A DNA stretch of 58,722 bases, taken from NCBI RefSeq assembly GCF_008710155.1, contig NZ_VYPZ01000023.1, positions 1-58,722 on the forward strand, written 5' to 3'. The DNA is from Sphingobium limneticum (GTDB taxonomy: Bacteria > Pseudomonadota > Alphaproteobacteria > Sphingomonadales > Sphingomonadaceae). The first letter of the stretch is position 1. Each line of letters begins with the position of its first letter. The translations under genes and the position numbers were made by a program. Shown one piece after another: positions 48,687-57,807 of the stretch. Under the pieces are notes generated by a model. The model was not told the origin of the DNA. It was given only the letters and a program-made list of their open reading frames with translations, and ran no database searches.

Positions 48687-51521
48687 ATGGCATTCAAGCC
48701 GGTCGCACTCGCTTCCGCTTCCATGTTCGCACTGATGCTGTCGGGCGCCGCCCACGCACAGGACGCGGCCACCGTCGCACCGCAGGATGAAGCCGCCGAC
48801 ATCGTCGTCACCGGTGTCCGCGCCTCGATCGTCGGCGCACTCAACGTCCGCAAGCAATCGACCCAGATCGTCGATTCGATCGTGTCCGAAGACGTCGGCA
48901 AACTGCCCGACAACAATGTCATCGAAGCGCTCCAGCGCGTGACGGGTGTCCAGGTCACCAATCGCACCGGCGGCGAAGCGGCCGGCATCTCGATCCGCGG
49001 CCTGACCGACGCACTGACGACTCTCAACGGCCGCAACATCTTCACGGCCGCTGGTCAGGCTTTCTCGCTTCAGGATATTTCGGCGAACCTCGTCAACCGC
49101 GTCGACGTGTTCAAGACCCGTTCGGCCGACCAGATCGAAACCGGCCTTGCGGGCCAGGTCGATGTCCAAACCCGCCGCCCGTTCGATTTTGACGGCTTTG
49201 CCATTTCCGGCCTAGCACGCGGTATCTACAATGAGCAGGCCGACACCTATAATCCCAACGTCGCGCTGCTGGTCAGCGATCGCTGGGAAACCGGCATTGG
49301 CGACATCGGCATCCTGGTGAACGGCAGCTATACCCGCACCAAATATCGCGATCAGACCGTGACGGCTGGCGCGCTGGTGCCTTTCGCCAACATGACGCCT
49401 GCTGCCGGAACCGGCCTGACGCCGTTCCAGCGCATCTTCCCCGTGGGCCGCGATCCGGTTACCGGCGCATTCGGGCGTGTTCCGGGCTTGGGCGCATGGG
49501 AGCCTGGCCTCGACAAGGGCCTGTCGACCGCGCCCGGTTCCTCGATGTTGGTGAATGGCGTCAACACGCCTTACGTCCTGTCGCGCGACGCGGTGTTCAG
49601 CTCCGACCTATATGGCAAGCGCGAACGCCCGTCCTTCAACGTCGCCCTGCAATGGGCGCCGAACGCCAGCTCAGTTTACACCGCCGAAGTCTTCTACGCG
49701 GGCTACCGGGGCGAAACCTTCAACAGCTTGCAATTCAGCTTCGTCGACTTCTGGGACAATCCGCAGTCGCCGACGCTGTATGAGGGCACCAATATCGTCA
49801 AATCGCGTGTCGCCAATAACGTCTATGGCTTCAACAGCGGTGACTATAACAAATCGAAGACCGACAGCTTCGTCTATGCCCTGAACGGCAAGTGGGATCT
49901 GGGCGATCGCGGCAAGATCATCGGCGATATCGCCTATCAGACTAGCACGGTGAAATCGTCGTTCCTCGCCATGCGTACGGAGCGTACAAGCACGCAGAAC
50001 TCGATCAACGTCGATTTCAACGCGGGCGGCGGCATTCCCTCCTTCCACTTCAACGATGACAGCGTGCTGACCAACCCTGCGCTCTGGAACGTCGCGCAAT
50101 TCTACGACAATGCCAATCGCGACAAGGGCAGCGCCATCACCGGTACGCTCGATGGCTATTATACTTGGGATGAAGGCTTCATCCGCCAAATCAAGGCCGG
50201 TATCCGTATCGACCAGCGCAAGGCGTCGACGTCCGTACGGACGCAGGATGCAGGCGCGCCGCGGGTGCGCACCACTCTTGCAGGCCTGGGCGCGGATGCC
50301 GCTTTCACCAACAAGGATTTCTATCAGGGCGGCGCCGACGTGCCGACCAGCTGGACTCTGCCCAGCGGCTATTGGCTGCACGACAATGCCGATGCGGTCC
50401 GTGGCCTCTATGGCCTGAAAACATCGGACCAGCTCTCGCTGCAGCGCGTGTTCAACATCGATGAAAGCACCATCGCCGCCTATCTCCAGGCCGATGGTGA
50501 AGTATCGATCTTCGGTCGCCCGTTGAAACTTCAGGGCGGCGTGCGATATGTCACTGTCGACACCGATTATAACTTTTTCGACCGCTACAACAACGGTGCG
50601 CAGACCAGCGTGTCGCGTGGGTCCGACAAGTTCCTGCCCAGTTTCACCGCGCGATACGAGATTTTCGACAATCTGCGCGTCCGCTTCAACTATGGCGAAA
50701 CGCTGCGTCGTCCCAACTTCACCGACATCAACCCCAACTATAATCTGGTCGGCGATCTGACCAACCTTGGTTATGGCAGCGGTTCGGCGGGCACGGCTAA
50801 CCTCGACCCGACCCATTCGAAGAATATCGACGTCGCCCTGGAATGGTATTTCGAACGCAACAGCGCGATCACCGCGACCGCCTTCCGTCGCAAGATCAGC
50901 GGGCTGGTCGTTCCCTTGACGGTTCAGGAATTTATCCCGAACAACGGCATCGTTGCTGGTGCGACCAACAATTTCGCCATCACCCGCCCGGTCAACGCGT
51001 CGGACGGCGTGCTCAAGGGCATCGAACTGGGTCTGACCTACTTCCCGTCCTACTTGCCCAGCGTCCTGAACGGCCTTGGCTTCGTGGGCAGCGTCACGAT
51101 CCTCGATTCCAAGCAGAATATTCCGCAGTCGGATTCGGCGGGCAACATCACCGGCCAGTCGACCTCGTCCTTCTTCGGCGTGTCGGACCTCAGCTACAAC
51201 GCCACGCTGGCCTATGATAACGGCCCGATCGGCGCCCGCCTGTCCTACATCTGGCGCAAGGAGTTCCTGGCAAACAACGAAGCGCGTCTGTTCGCCAACC
51301 CGATCGGCGTGTGGCGCAATCCGGAAAAGAGCCTGGATCTCCAGCTCACCTGGAACGTCAACGACCGTCTGGGCGTGACCTTCGACGCGGTGAACCTCAC
51401 CAAGTCCAAGCAGCAGACCTATTACAAGTTTGAAGATGTCGGTGGGCCGGAGCAGTTCAACCTCGGCACCACCATGTTGTCGCGCACTTTTGCGCTGGGT
51501 GTTCGTTATACCTTCAAGTGA
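48687..51521 (+). CDS. TonB-dependent outer-membrane receptor
   Basis: This 944-residue receptor has a signal peptide ending G-A-A-H-A-Q. A short N-terminal stretch leads to the plug domain: D-I-V-V-T-G-V-R-A-S-I near residue 40 (TonB box-like), V-S-E-D-V-G-K-L-P-D-N-N-V-I-E-A-L-Q-R-V-T-G-V near residue 80, and I-S-I-R-G-L. The 22-strand barrel ends with F-A-L-G-V-R-Y-T-F-K, with the final aromatic residue one short of the end. The V-G-K-L-P-D-x-N plug is typical of sphingomonad and Xanthomonas carbohydrate receptors. Likely ligand: arabino-oligosaccharides. GGGGAGGA fixes ATG 48687. Confidence 0.92.
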   Translation: MAFKPVALASASMFALMLSGAAHAQDAATVAPQDEAADIVVTGVRASIVGALNVRKQSTQIVDSIVSEDVGKLPDNNVIEALQRVTGVQVTNRTGGEAAGISIRGLTDALTTLNGRNIFTAAGQAFSLQDISANLVNRVDVFKTRSADQIETGLAGQVDVQTRRPFDFDGFAISGLARGIYNEQADTYNPNVALLVSDRWETGIGDIGILVNGSYTRTKYRDQTVTAGALVPFANMTPAAGTGLTPFQRIFPVGRDPVTGAFGRVPGLGAWEPGLDKGLSTAPGSSMLVNGVNTPYVLSRDAVFSSDLYGKRERPSFNVALQWAPNASSVYTAEVFYAGYRGETFNSLQFSFVDFWDNPQSPTLYEGTNIVKSRVANNVYGFNSGDYNKSKTDSFVYALNGKWDLGDRGKIIGDIAYQTSTVKSSFLAMRTERTSTQNSINVDFNAGGGIPSFHFNDDSVLTNPALWNVAQFYDNANRDKGSAITGTLDGYYTWDEGFIRQIKAGIRIDQRKASTSVRTQDAGAPRVRTTLAGLGADAAFTNKDFYQGGADVPTSWTLPSGYWLHDNADAVRGLYGLKTSDQLSLQRVFNIDESTIAAYLQADGEVSIFGRPLKLQGGVRYVTVDTDYNFFDRYNNGAQTSVSRGSDKFLPSFTARYEIFDNLRVRFNYGETLRRPNFTDINPNYNLVGDLTNLGYGSGSAGTANLDPTHSKNIDVALEWYFERNSAITATAFRRKISGLVVPLTVQEFIPNNGIVAGATNNFAITRPVNASDGVLKGIELGLTYFPSYLPSVLNGLGFVGSVTILDSKQNIPQSDSAGNITGQSTSSFFGVSDLSYNATLAYDNGPIGARLSYIWRKEFLANNEARLFANPIGVWRNPEKSLDLQLTWNVNDRLGVTFDAVNLTKSKQQTYYKFEDVGGPEQFNLGTTMLSRTFALGVRYTFK

Positions 51522-51527
51522 GTGCCC

Positions 51528-51608
51528 ATGGGGCACGGCGTCTCCTCGCCGTGCCCCATAACATGGCGGCCGTATCGGGATGCTCTCCAGTCCCGCTACG
51601 GCCGCCAT
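51528..51608 (+). other. Two strong hairpins between receptor and glycosidase genes
   Basis: ATGGGGCACGGCG (51528-51540) pairs with CGCCGTGCCCCAT (51547-51559). ATGGCGGCCGTA (51563-51574) pairs with TACGGCCGCCAT (51597-51608). Neither has a T run. They begin 6 bases after the receptor stop and end 30 bases before the next start, so they may stabilise the receptor mRNA or lower expression of the downstream gene. Confidence 0.6.
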
Positions 51609-51638
51609 ATTTGTTTGTGATACAAAGGAGGACGACCG

Positions 51639-53663
51639 ATGCGCGCGATGAAGATGATCCTGCTGGCGGGGGCCGCCTTGATGGGCATCGGCGCGGCGTC
51701 GGCGCCCCCCTCCAAGATGGACACGACCGCCATCGCCGCCCAGCGCTTCGGCAACGACGCACCCTGGTATCGGGACCGTATCCCCTTCTTCGAATCCGCC
51801 GACCCCAAGATCGACGCGGTCTATTATTATCGCTGGGCGCTCTATCGCGGCCATCAGCGGGATCTGGGCGACGAAGGCTATATCACCACCGAATTTTTCG
51901 ACGACGTCGATTGGCAGCGCCATCCCTATGCCAGCCTGAACGACGCCAGCGGCTTTCACATCGGCGAGGGACGCTGGCTGAACGACCGGCGCTTCGCCGA
52001 CGATTATATCCATTTCATGTATCGCAGCGGCGGCAACGACCGGCACTTTACCGACCATATGGCCGACAGCGTCTGGGGCCGCTTCCTGGTCGATGGCGAC
52101 CGGGCGGACGCGATCGCGCATCTGCCGGTGATGAACCATATCTATCGCCTGTGGGACGATAAATATGACTTCGCCAAGGGGCTGTATTTCGTGGAGCCGC
52201 TGCTGGACGCCACCGAATATACCGTCTCCTCCATCGACGCATCGGGCGGCAAGGACGGGTTCCGGGGCGGTGAGGCTTTCCGCCCCTCGGTCAACAGCTA
52301 TATGTTCGCCAATGCCCGCGCGCTGTCGAAAATGGCGGCGATGGCCGGCAACAAAGCCATGGCTGCCGACTATGCCGCCCGCGCCGATGCGCTGCAAAAG
52401 CGCGTCCTGACAGATCTGTGGAGCGACAAGCTCGGCCACTTCATCGACCGCCACCAGTCGAAGACCGACTTCGTGAAATATTGGGAGCCGATCCGTAACC
52501 GCGAACTGGTCGGCTATCTGCCCTGGATGTTCGACCTGGTGCCCGACGACGCCAAATATGCGGCGGCCTGGGCGCATCTGCTCGACCCGGCCTCCCTCGC
52601 CGGCAAGGCAGGCATGCGCACGGTCGAAGCCAGTTACGAATATTATATGCGCCAATATCGCTATCTGGGCAGCGCCCCGGAATGCCAGTGGAACGGCCCG
52701 ATCTGGCCATATCAGACGACGCAGGTGCTGCACGGCATGGCCAACCTGCTCGACCATCAGACGCAGACCGGTCCGGTCACGCGCAGCGCCTATATGCGCC
52801 TGCTGCGCCAATATGCCGCGCTCCACTATCAGGGAAATCACCTCGACATCGAGGAGGATTATCACCCCGAAACCGGCAAGCCGATCGTGGGCCTGGACCG
52901 CAGCCATCATTATTTCCATTCCGGCTTCAACGATCTGATCCTGACCGGGCTGGTTGGCATCCGCCCGCGCGCCAACGATATGCTGGAGGTGAACCCGCTA
53001 TTGCCGAATGCCGGCGATCCACAGGCGCTCGCCTGGTTCCGGGTGCAGGACGTCCCCTATCATGGCCATAAGGTCGCGGTGACATGGGATGCGGACGGCA
53101 GCCATTACAAGCGCGGCAAGGGCCTCTTCATCGAAGTGGATGGCCAGCCTGTCGCCCACCGCGAAACGCTGGGCCGGATCGAGGTGCCGGTGGCCCGCGC
53201 GCCCACGCCCGCCATCCAGCGTCCGATCAACCGGGCAGTGCAACTGGTACGCGGGCAGTTCCCGATGGGGTCAGCCTCCAGCAACGCCGACGTCGAAAAT
53301 GTCCATGATGCGATCGACGGCCGGGTCTGGTTCTTCCCGGAACTGCCCAATGGCTGGTCCTCGGCGCCCTCGCCCGCCGATCAATGGTATGCGATCGACC
53401 TGGGCAAGCCCACTGACATCTCCCGCGCCGAACTCGCCTTCTTCGCTGATGGCAAAAGCTTTGCCGTGCCGCAAAGCTACCGGCTTCAGGCGTGGGTGGA
53501 CGGGGACTGGCGCGACATCGCCGTGCCCAAGGGCAGCCCGGTTGCCAACGGCGTCACCGACGTCCGCTGGCCCCGGCTTCAGGCGAGCAAGGTCCGTCTG
53601 CTCTTTACGCAAGCTAAAGGCAAAGCGATCCGCCTCGCCGAATTCAAGCTGTTCGCGGACTGA
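51639..53663 (+). CDS. Exported (alpha/alpha)6 glycoside hydrolase, MGH1-like, with discoidin-like domain
   Basis: This 674-residue protein has a signal peptide (I-L-L-A-G-A-A-L-M-G-I-G-A-A-S-A). Residues about 50-490 are an alpha/alpha toroid of trehalase/mannosylglycerate-hydrolase type: Y-Y-Y-R-W-A-L-Y-R-G-H, E-P-L-L-D-A-T-E-Y, R-P-S-V-N-S-Y-M-F-A-N-A-R-A-L, and Q-W-N-G-P-I-W-P-Y-Q-T-T-Q near residue 350 with a likely catalytic region. The last 120 residues (Q-W-Y-A-I-D-L-G-K, V-R-L-L-F-T-Q) look like an F5/8 discoidin sugar-binding domain. The substrate is unknown; location suggests an arabinose-containing glycan. AAAGGAGG fixes the start. Confidence 0.78.
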   Translation: MRAMKMILLAGAALMGIGAASAPPSKMDTTAIAAQRFGNDAPWYRDRIPFFESADPKIDAVYYYRWALYRGHQRDLGDEGYITTEFFDDVDWQRHPYASLNDASGFHIGEGRWLNDRRFADDYIHFMYRSGGNDRHFTDHMADSVWGRFLVDGDRADAIAHLPVMNHIYRLWDDKYDFAKGLYFVEPLLDATEYTVSSIDASGGKDGFRGGEAFRPSVNSYMFANARALSKMAAMAGNKAMAADYAARADALQKRVLTDLWSDKLGHFIDRHQSKTDFVKYWEPIRNRELVGYLPWMFDLVPDDAKYAAAWAHLLDPASLAGKAGMRTVEASYEYYMRQYRYLGSAPECQWNGPIWPYQTTQVLHGMANLLDHQTQTGPVTRSAYMRLLRQYAALHYQGNHLDIEEDYHPETGKPIVGLDRSHHYFHSGFNDLILTGLVGIRPRANDMLEVNPLLPNAGDPQALAWFRVQDVPYHGHKVAVTWDADGSHYKRGKGLFIEVDGQPVAHRETLGRIEVPVARAPTPAIQRPINRAVQLVRGQFPMGSASSNADVENVHDAIDGRVWFFPELPNGWSSAPSPADQWYAIDLGKPTDISRAELAFFADGKSFAVPQSYRLQAWVDGDWRDIAVPKGSPVANGVTDVRWPRLQASKVRLLFTQAKGKAIRLAEFKLFAD

Positions 53664-53671
53664 TCTGCTAC

Positions 53672-54409
53672 TCAGCCCACATCACTGGTGCGGGCGGCGT
53701 TCAGGAAGGGCTGGACCCGTAGCCGCGGGAAAACCTGCTCGATCGGCTTGCTGTCGGGCAGGATATAGACATAGCCGCCCTTGCGCCCGAACAGCGGGCT
53801 GACCTTGGCATAAAAAACCTTGGGCACGTTGATGCAGCCGAAGGTGATGCGATTATCCTCGATACCGGGGGACAGCATCCGCTCCTTGCGCTTTTCCTTG
53901 GGATTGCCCGGCGGGATGGTGTGCAGCGCGACGGAGGTCGCATAATCGACCCACAGCACCCGCTGCTTGCCCGCCGCGACGCCGAATTTCGCCAGAAAGC
54001 GCCCGGCCGGCGTGGTCTTTTCCGCAGGGCCGATTTCGGCCAGGCTCTTGGCACCGATCCCCGGCGTCGCATCATCGCCCGGCGCGATGCCGATCAGCAC
54101 CGGCGCATGATCCAGCATCTTGCCCTTGGCGTCGAACAGATAGGCGGCAGCCCCCTGCTTATCGATGACGATATAGGGCAGCGCGTGATTGTCCTTTGCC
54201 GAAGCCACCCAATCGACCACGCGGGTCGCGCCGTCCGATAATATGGGCGGCGGCGCCTCCACTTTCGCGACGGGGGCAGCCGGCTTCTTTCTGGTCGCCG
54301 CCTTCTTCTTTGCGGCGGCGGATTTGGGGGCTGGCTTCTTGACGGCGGCCTCGGCCGGGACGGCGGTGACGAGCGCAAATCCCGCCAGCGCCATGAAAGC
54401 ACGGATCAT
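53672..54409 (-). CDS. L,D-transpeptidase (YkuD domain) family protein
   Basis: The 245-residue product has a signal peptide (A-F-M-A-L-A-G-F-A-L-V-T-A-V-P-A-E-A) and a lysine/alanine/proline-rich stretch (K-K-P-A-P-K-S-A-A-A-K-K-K) that can span the cell wall. The YkuD domain has the histidine in V-A-L-H-T-I-P-P-G-N near residue 170 and the catalytic cysteine in R-I-T-F-G-C-I-N-V-P near residue 195. The usual S/T-H-G-C is F-G-C here, a variant known in sphingomonad copies. It would crosslink peptidoglycan 3-3 or attach proteins. It converges with the glycosidase gene; ATG 54409 is preferred over a longer frame. Confidence 0.8.
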   Translation of the reverse strand: MIRAFMALAGFALVTAVPAEAAVKKPAPKSAAAKKKAATRKKPAAPVAKVEAPPPILSDGATRVVDWVASAKDNHALPYIVIDKQGAAAYLFDAKGKMLDHAPVLIGIAPGDDATPGIGAKSLAEIGPAEKTTPAGRFLAKFGVAAGKQRVLWVDYATSVALHTIPPGNPKEKRKERMLSPGIEDNRITFGCINVPKVFYAKVSPLFGRKGGYVYILPDSKPIEQVFPRLRVQPFLNAARTSDVG

Positions 54410-54608
54410 CTTCTTGTCTACACTCACGAAAAGGGGCCGGCGTCCTAGGGGGAAGACGCCGGCCGGGAAGGTCATGATCTTATGGCACGGACGAACGCCG
54501 ACGGGGGTCGGTCGCAAGGGGAATTGCACGTCCGCTTTATGATCGCATCGTCATGGGCGGACGGGTGTGCCCCGCCGTCCATGCGATGCTTGGGGCCGCC
54601 CCGCAGGG

Positions 54609-54911
54609 TCAGTTACGTGCGCGCTTGCGCTGGGCGGCCTGAAGCTGCTGCTCCACACCATCGACACGGCCGTTCAGCTGGTCGAGGCGCTGGCTGTTCT
54701 GCTGCGCCTGGCCGGACGCCGACTGCGCCTCCGCCAAAGCCTGCTGAGCGGTGCCATCGGTGGTCTGCAATTTCGCATCGAGCGCATCGACGCGCTGATT
54801 GACGGTCGCGACCTGTTCACGGACGAACCCCTTGGTGGCACAGCCACCCAGACCCAGCGAACCGATCAAAACCACAGCCAGCGGGGCCATTTTCGTCATA
54901 GACGGCGACAT
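54609..54911 (-). CDS. Coiled-coil lipoprotein
   Basis: The 100-residue product has a signal and lipobox (L-G-L-G-G-C) with Cys24. The mature part is one long helix with heptad spacing (V-N-Q-R-V-D-A-L-D-A-K-L-Q-T, then S-Q-R-L-D-Q-L-N-G-R-V-D-G-V) and a basic end (R-K-R-A-R-N). It resembles Lpp/alanine-zipper lipoproteins that form trimers in the envelope. AAGGAGAAA precedes the ATG. It could be a wall-linked partner of the adjacent L,D-transpeptidase, which is inference. Confidence 0.75.
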   Translation of the reverse strand: MSPSMTKMAPLAVVLIGSLGLGGCATKGFVREQVATVNQRVDALDAKLQTTDGTAQQALAEAQSASGQAQQNSQRLDQLNGRVDGVEQQLQAAQRKRARN

Positions 54912-55348
54912 GTTTTTCTCCTTATTGGTAACACAGCCGCAACAGTCGAAGCTCAGCGCGTCAAAACCGACAACGATATTCTGACCGGCCGTGCGTCCTG
55001 CCAGCCGAATGGAGCGATCCTGAAACGCACGCTATTCCGCCAAAAACGGACATGAATTGCGGATTAACCCGGATGGAAATACACCCTTCCGCTGATCCCG
55101 CATCGGCAACGGACTGTCGAGCCGGTGCCGGCAACGCGGGATGGAATGCCGCGATTCGCCGGTCATGGAATGGGGCAGATTTGACCGGCCGATGACAGGT
55201 TCGAATTTTGCCCCGCCCACCCCTCTTGCGGCCCATATCGCCATTTTTCCCCTTGCCCCGGCGGCGATCCCATGCACAAAGCTTGCCAACTGCCGTGCGC
55301 GTACCAATTTCCCGCGTGCCTGAACGAACGGCTGCAAGGACAAGACGC
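54912..55348. other. Long intergenic region before lptB
   Basis: The 437 bases between the divergent lipoprotein and lptB genes hold no convincing coding sequence. An imperfect hairpin (GGGGCA at 55172-55177 with TGCCCC at 55209-55214, partly extended by AT matches) is present. The expected lptC and lptA genes, which often precede lptB, are not here and no remnants are visible. Promoters for both neighbours should lie here, but I cannot place them securely. Confidence 0.5.
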
Positions 55349-56131
55349 ATGAACGACGTGGTGACCCCGGACCGGACGGCGCAACGCCCGCAAATCCCGC
55401 ATGAGGTGGGGGAAGGCCTGTCGGTCATCTCGATCGCCAAAAGCTATGACAAGCGCGTCGTGCTGTCGGACGTGTCGCTGACCGTGGGTAAGGGCGAGGT
55501 GGTAGGCCTGCTCGGTCCCAATGGCGCAGGCAAGACGACCTGCTTCTATTCGGTGATGGGCCTCGTGCGCCCCGACCATGGCCGCATCGTGCTGGACGGG
55601 CAGGATATCACCAACCTGCCCATGTATCGCCGCGCGATTCTGGGCCTGGGCTATCTGCCGCAGGAAACCTCCATCTTTCGCGGGATGACCGTGGCGCAGA
55701 ATATCGGCGCGGTGCTGGAGCAGGCGGAGCCGGACAAGGCCGCCCGTGCCGCTCGCCTGGAACAATTGCTGTCCGAATTCGGCCTCACGCGCCTGCGCGA
55801 TTCCGCCGCCATGGCCCTTTCGGGTGGTGAACGCCGCCGCTGCGAAATCGCGCGCGCACTGGCCGCCAATCCGTCGATCGTGCTGCTGGACGAACCCTTT
55901 GCCGGTATCGACCCGCTGTCGATCGCCGACATTCGCGATCTGGTGAAGGATTTGAAGACGCGCGGCATCGGCGTGCTGATCACCGACCATAATGTCCGCG
56001 AGACGCTGGAAATCGTCGATCGCGCCTGTATCATCTATGGCGGGCAGGTGCTCTTTGCCGGCAATCCGACCGAACTGGTCGCCAATGCCGACGTCCGCCG
56101 CCTCTATCTGGGCGAGAATTTCCAGCTTTGA
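55349..56131 (+). CDS. lptB: LPS export ABC transporter ATPase
   Basis: The 260-residue product has one ABC domain: Walker A G-P-N-G-A-G-K-T-T near residue 57, Q-loop L-P-Q-E-T-S-I-F-R-G-M-T, signature L-S-G-G-E-R-R-R near residue 160, Walker B I-V-L-L-D-E-P-F-A-G-I-D-P and the H-loop T-D-H-N-V-R-E-T. The Y-L-P-Q-E and F-A-G-I-D-P forms are typical of LptB, which drives lipopolysaccharide export with LptFG. rpoN follows, the usual order. AAGGA precedes ATG 55349. Confidence 0.93.
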   Translation: MNDVVTPDRTAQRPQIPHEVGEGLSVISIAKSYDKRVVLSDVSLTVGKGEVVGLLGPNGAGKTTCFYSVMGLVRPDHGRIVLDGQDITNLPMYRRAILGLGYLPQETSIFRGMTVAQNIGAVLEQAEPDKAARAARLEQLLSEFGLTRLRDSAAMALSGGERRRCEIARALAANPSIVLLDEPFAGIDPLSIADIRDLVKDLKTRGIGVLITDHNVRETLEIVDRACIIYGGQVLFAGNPTELVANADVRRLYLGENFQL

Positions 56132-56176
56132 TATGATGACCGCGCGCGCCCTTCTCTATGATCGGAGCGGCGCATA

Positions 56177-57712
56177 ATGGCGCTCGGCCCACGCCTGGAC
56201 ATTCGCCAGAGCCAGTCTCTGGTGATGACGCCCCAGCTCCAGCAGGCGATCAAGCTGCTGGCGCTGTCCAATCTGGAGATCGAGGCGTTCGTCGCGGGCG
56301 AACTGGAAAAGAATCCGCTGCTCGAATCGGGCGGCAGGGATGACGGTCCCCCTGCCCCCGACGGCATCGACCAGATGGTCGAGGCGCCCACTCTGTCCGC
56401 CGAAACCGGTGGCGCTGACGATCTGATCGCGCAGGGGCTGGGCGCGGCCGACAGCCCGCTCGACGTCGATCATGGCGCGGATAGTTTCATCGACGATGGC
56501 CCCGGCGATCGGATGGCCGACGGCATGGCGGAGGCTCATGGCGCCAGCGGCGGCGGCACGGATGCACTGTCCGGCAGTTATGCCGAGGACGCGCCCGACT
56601 TCGATAGTTTCGCCGCGCCCGACATCGGCCTTCAGGAACATCTGATGGGGCAGGCCCGTGCCACGCTTTCCGGCATGGATCTGCTCATCGCCACCCAGTT
56701 GATCGGCCAGATCAGCGAAGCGGGCTATCTGGAGGCGAACCTGCTCCAGACGGCGCATGGCCTTGGCATCCCCCTCTTCGACATCGAACGGGTGCTGGGC
56801 GTCATCCACACATTCGACCCCACCGGCGTCGGCGCGCGCAGCCTGTCCGAATGCCTCGCGCTGCAAGCCAGGGAAGCCGACCGCTACGACCCCTGTATGG
56901 CGCGGCTGCTCGCCAATCTTGACCTGCTGGCCAAGGGCGCCCTGCCCCAGCTGCGCCGTATCTGCGGCGTGGATGAGGAGGATATGGCCGACATGATCGC
57001 GGAACTGCGCGGCTATGACCCCAAGCCCGGCCTGCAATTTTCGCAGACAAGCGCCGCACCGGTGACGCCCGACCTGTTCGTGCGGCCCACGCGGGAGGGC
57101 TGGGCGATCGAGGTGAACAGCGCCACCCTGCCCCGCGTCCTCATCAACCGCAGCTATTATGTCGAACTGGCCAGCGGCCCGCAGGACAAGACGGCCAAGG
57201 CCTGGCTCGCCGATTGCCTCGCCAGCGCCAACTGGCTGGTGAAGGCGCTGGACCAGCGGCAAAAGACGATCATCAAGGTGGCGAGCGAGATCGTCCGCAC
57301 CCAGGAAGCCTTCTTCCAGCAGGGCGTCGCCCATCTGAAGCCGCTGACGCTCAAAGCCGTGGCCGACACGATCGGCATGCACGAAAGCACCGTCAGCCGC
57401 GTGACCTCCAACAAATATCTCTCCTGCCCGCGCGGCCTCTTCGAACTCAAATATTTCTTCACCAGCGGCGTGGCGTCATCGGGCGGCGATGGCGGGTCCG
57501 TCTCGGCCGAAGCGGTGAAAAGCCATATCAAGGCGCTGATCGGCGCCGAAGACCCGCAGGCGATCCTGTCCGACGACACGCTGGTCGACCTGCTGCGCGC
57601 CAAGGGTATGGACATAGCCCGCCGCACCGTCGCCAAATATCGCGAGGCATTGGGGATCGGGTCGTCGGTGCAAAGGCGGCGACAGAAGGCATTGAAGGGC
57701 AAGGCGGCGTAA
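56177..57712 (+). CDS. rpoN: RNA polymerase sigma-54 factor
   Basis: The 511-residue product has region I with Q-S-L-V-M-T-P-Q-L-Q-Q-A-I-K-L-L near residue 14, an acidic region II (S-P-L-D-V-D-H-G-A-D), a core-binding domain and helix-turn-helix (L-K-A-V-A-D-T-I-G-M-H-E-S-T-V-S-R near residue 393), and the RpoN box A-R-R-T-V-A-K-Y-R-E-A-L-G near residue 486. It directs transcription from -24/-12 promoters with enhancer-binding activators. It follows lptB by about 45 nt. Confidence 0.96.
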   Translation: MALGPRLDIRQSQSLVMTPQLQQAIKLLALSNLEIEAFVAGELEKNPLLESGGRDDGPPAPDGIDQMVEAPTLSAETGGADDLIAQGLGAADSPLDVDHGADSFIDDGPGDRMADGMAEAHGASGGGTDALSGSYAEDAPDFDSFAAPDIGLQEHLMGQARATLSGMDLLIATQLIGQISEAGYLEANLLQTAHGLGIPLFDIERVLGVIHTFDPTGVGARSLSECLALQAREADRYDPCMARLLANLDLLAKGALPQLRRICGVDEEDMADMIAELRGYDPKPGLQFSQTSAAPVTPDLFVRPTREGWAIEVNSATLPRVLINRSYYVELASGPQDKTAKAWLADCLASANWLVKALDQRQKTIIKVASEIVRTQEAFFQQGVAHLKPLTLKAVADTIGMHESTVSRVTSNKYLSCPRGLFELKYFFTSGVASSGGDGGSVSAEAVKSHIKALIGAEDPQAILSDDTLVDLLRAKGMDIARRTVAKYREALGIGSSVQRRRQKALKGKAA

Positions 57713-57807
57713 GGACGTCTTGGGCTGGTTGCGACCATTTTTAGTCAGTTAGGAAAGGCTATTTCGTCGCCGATTGCGGACCCCGCATAGCTGTGCAAGA
57801 TAGTCGG

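Noticed and set aside
49671..52919. A 1082-codon open frame on the minus strand
   Set aside because: It lies opposite the TonB receptor and the MGH1-like glycosidase, both with clear motifs and ribosome sites. Long antisense frames are a by-product of high GC content; its translation shows no domain.
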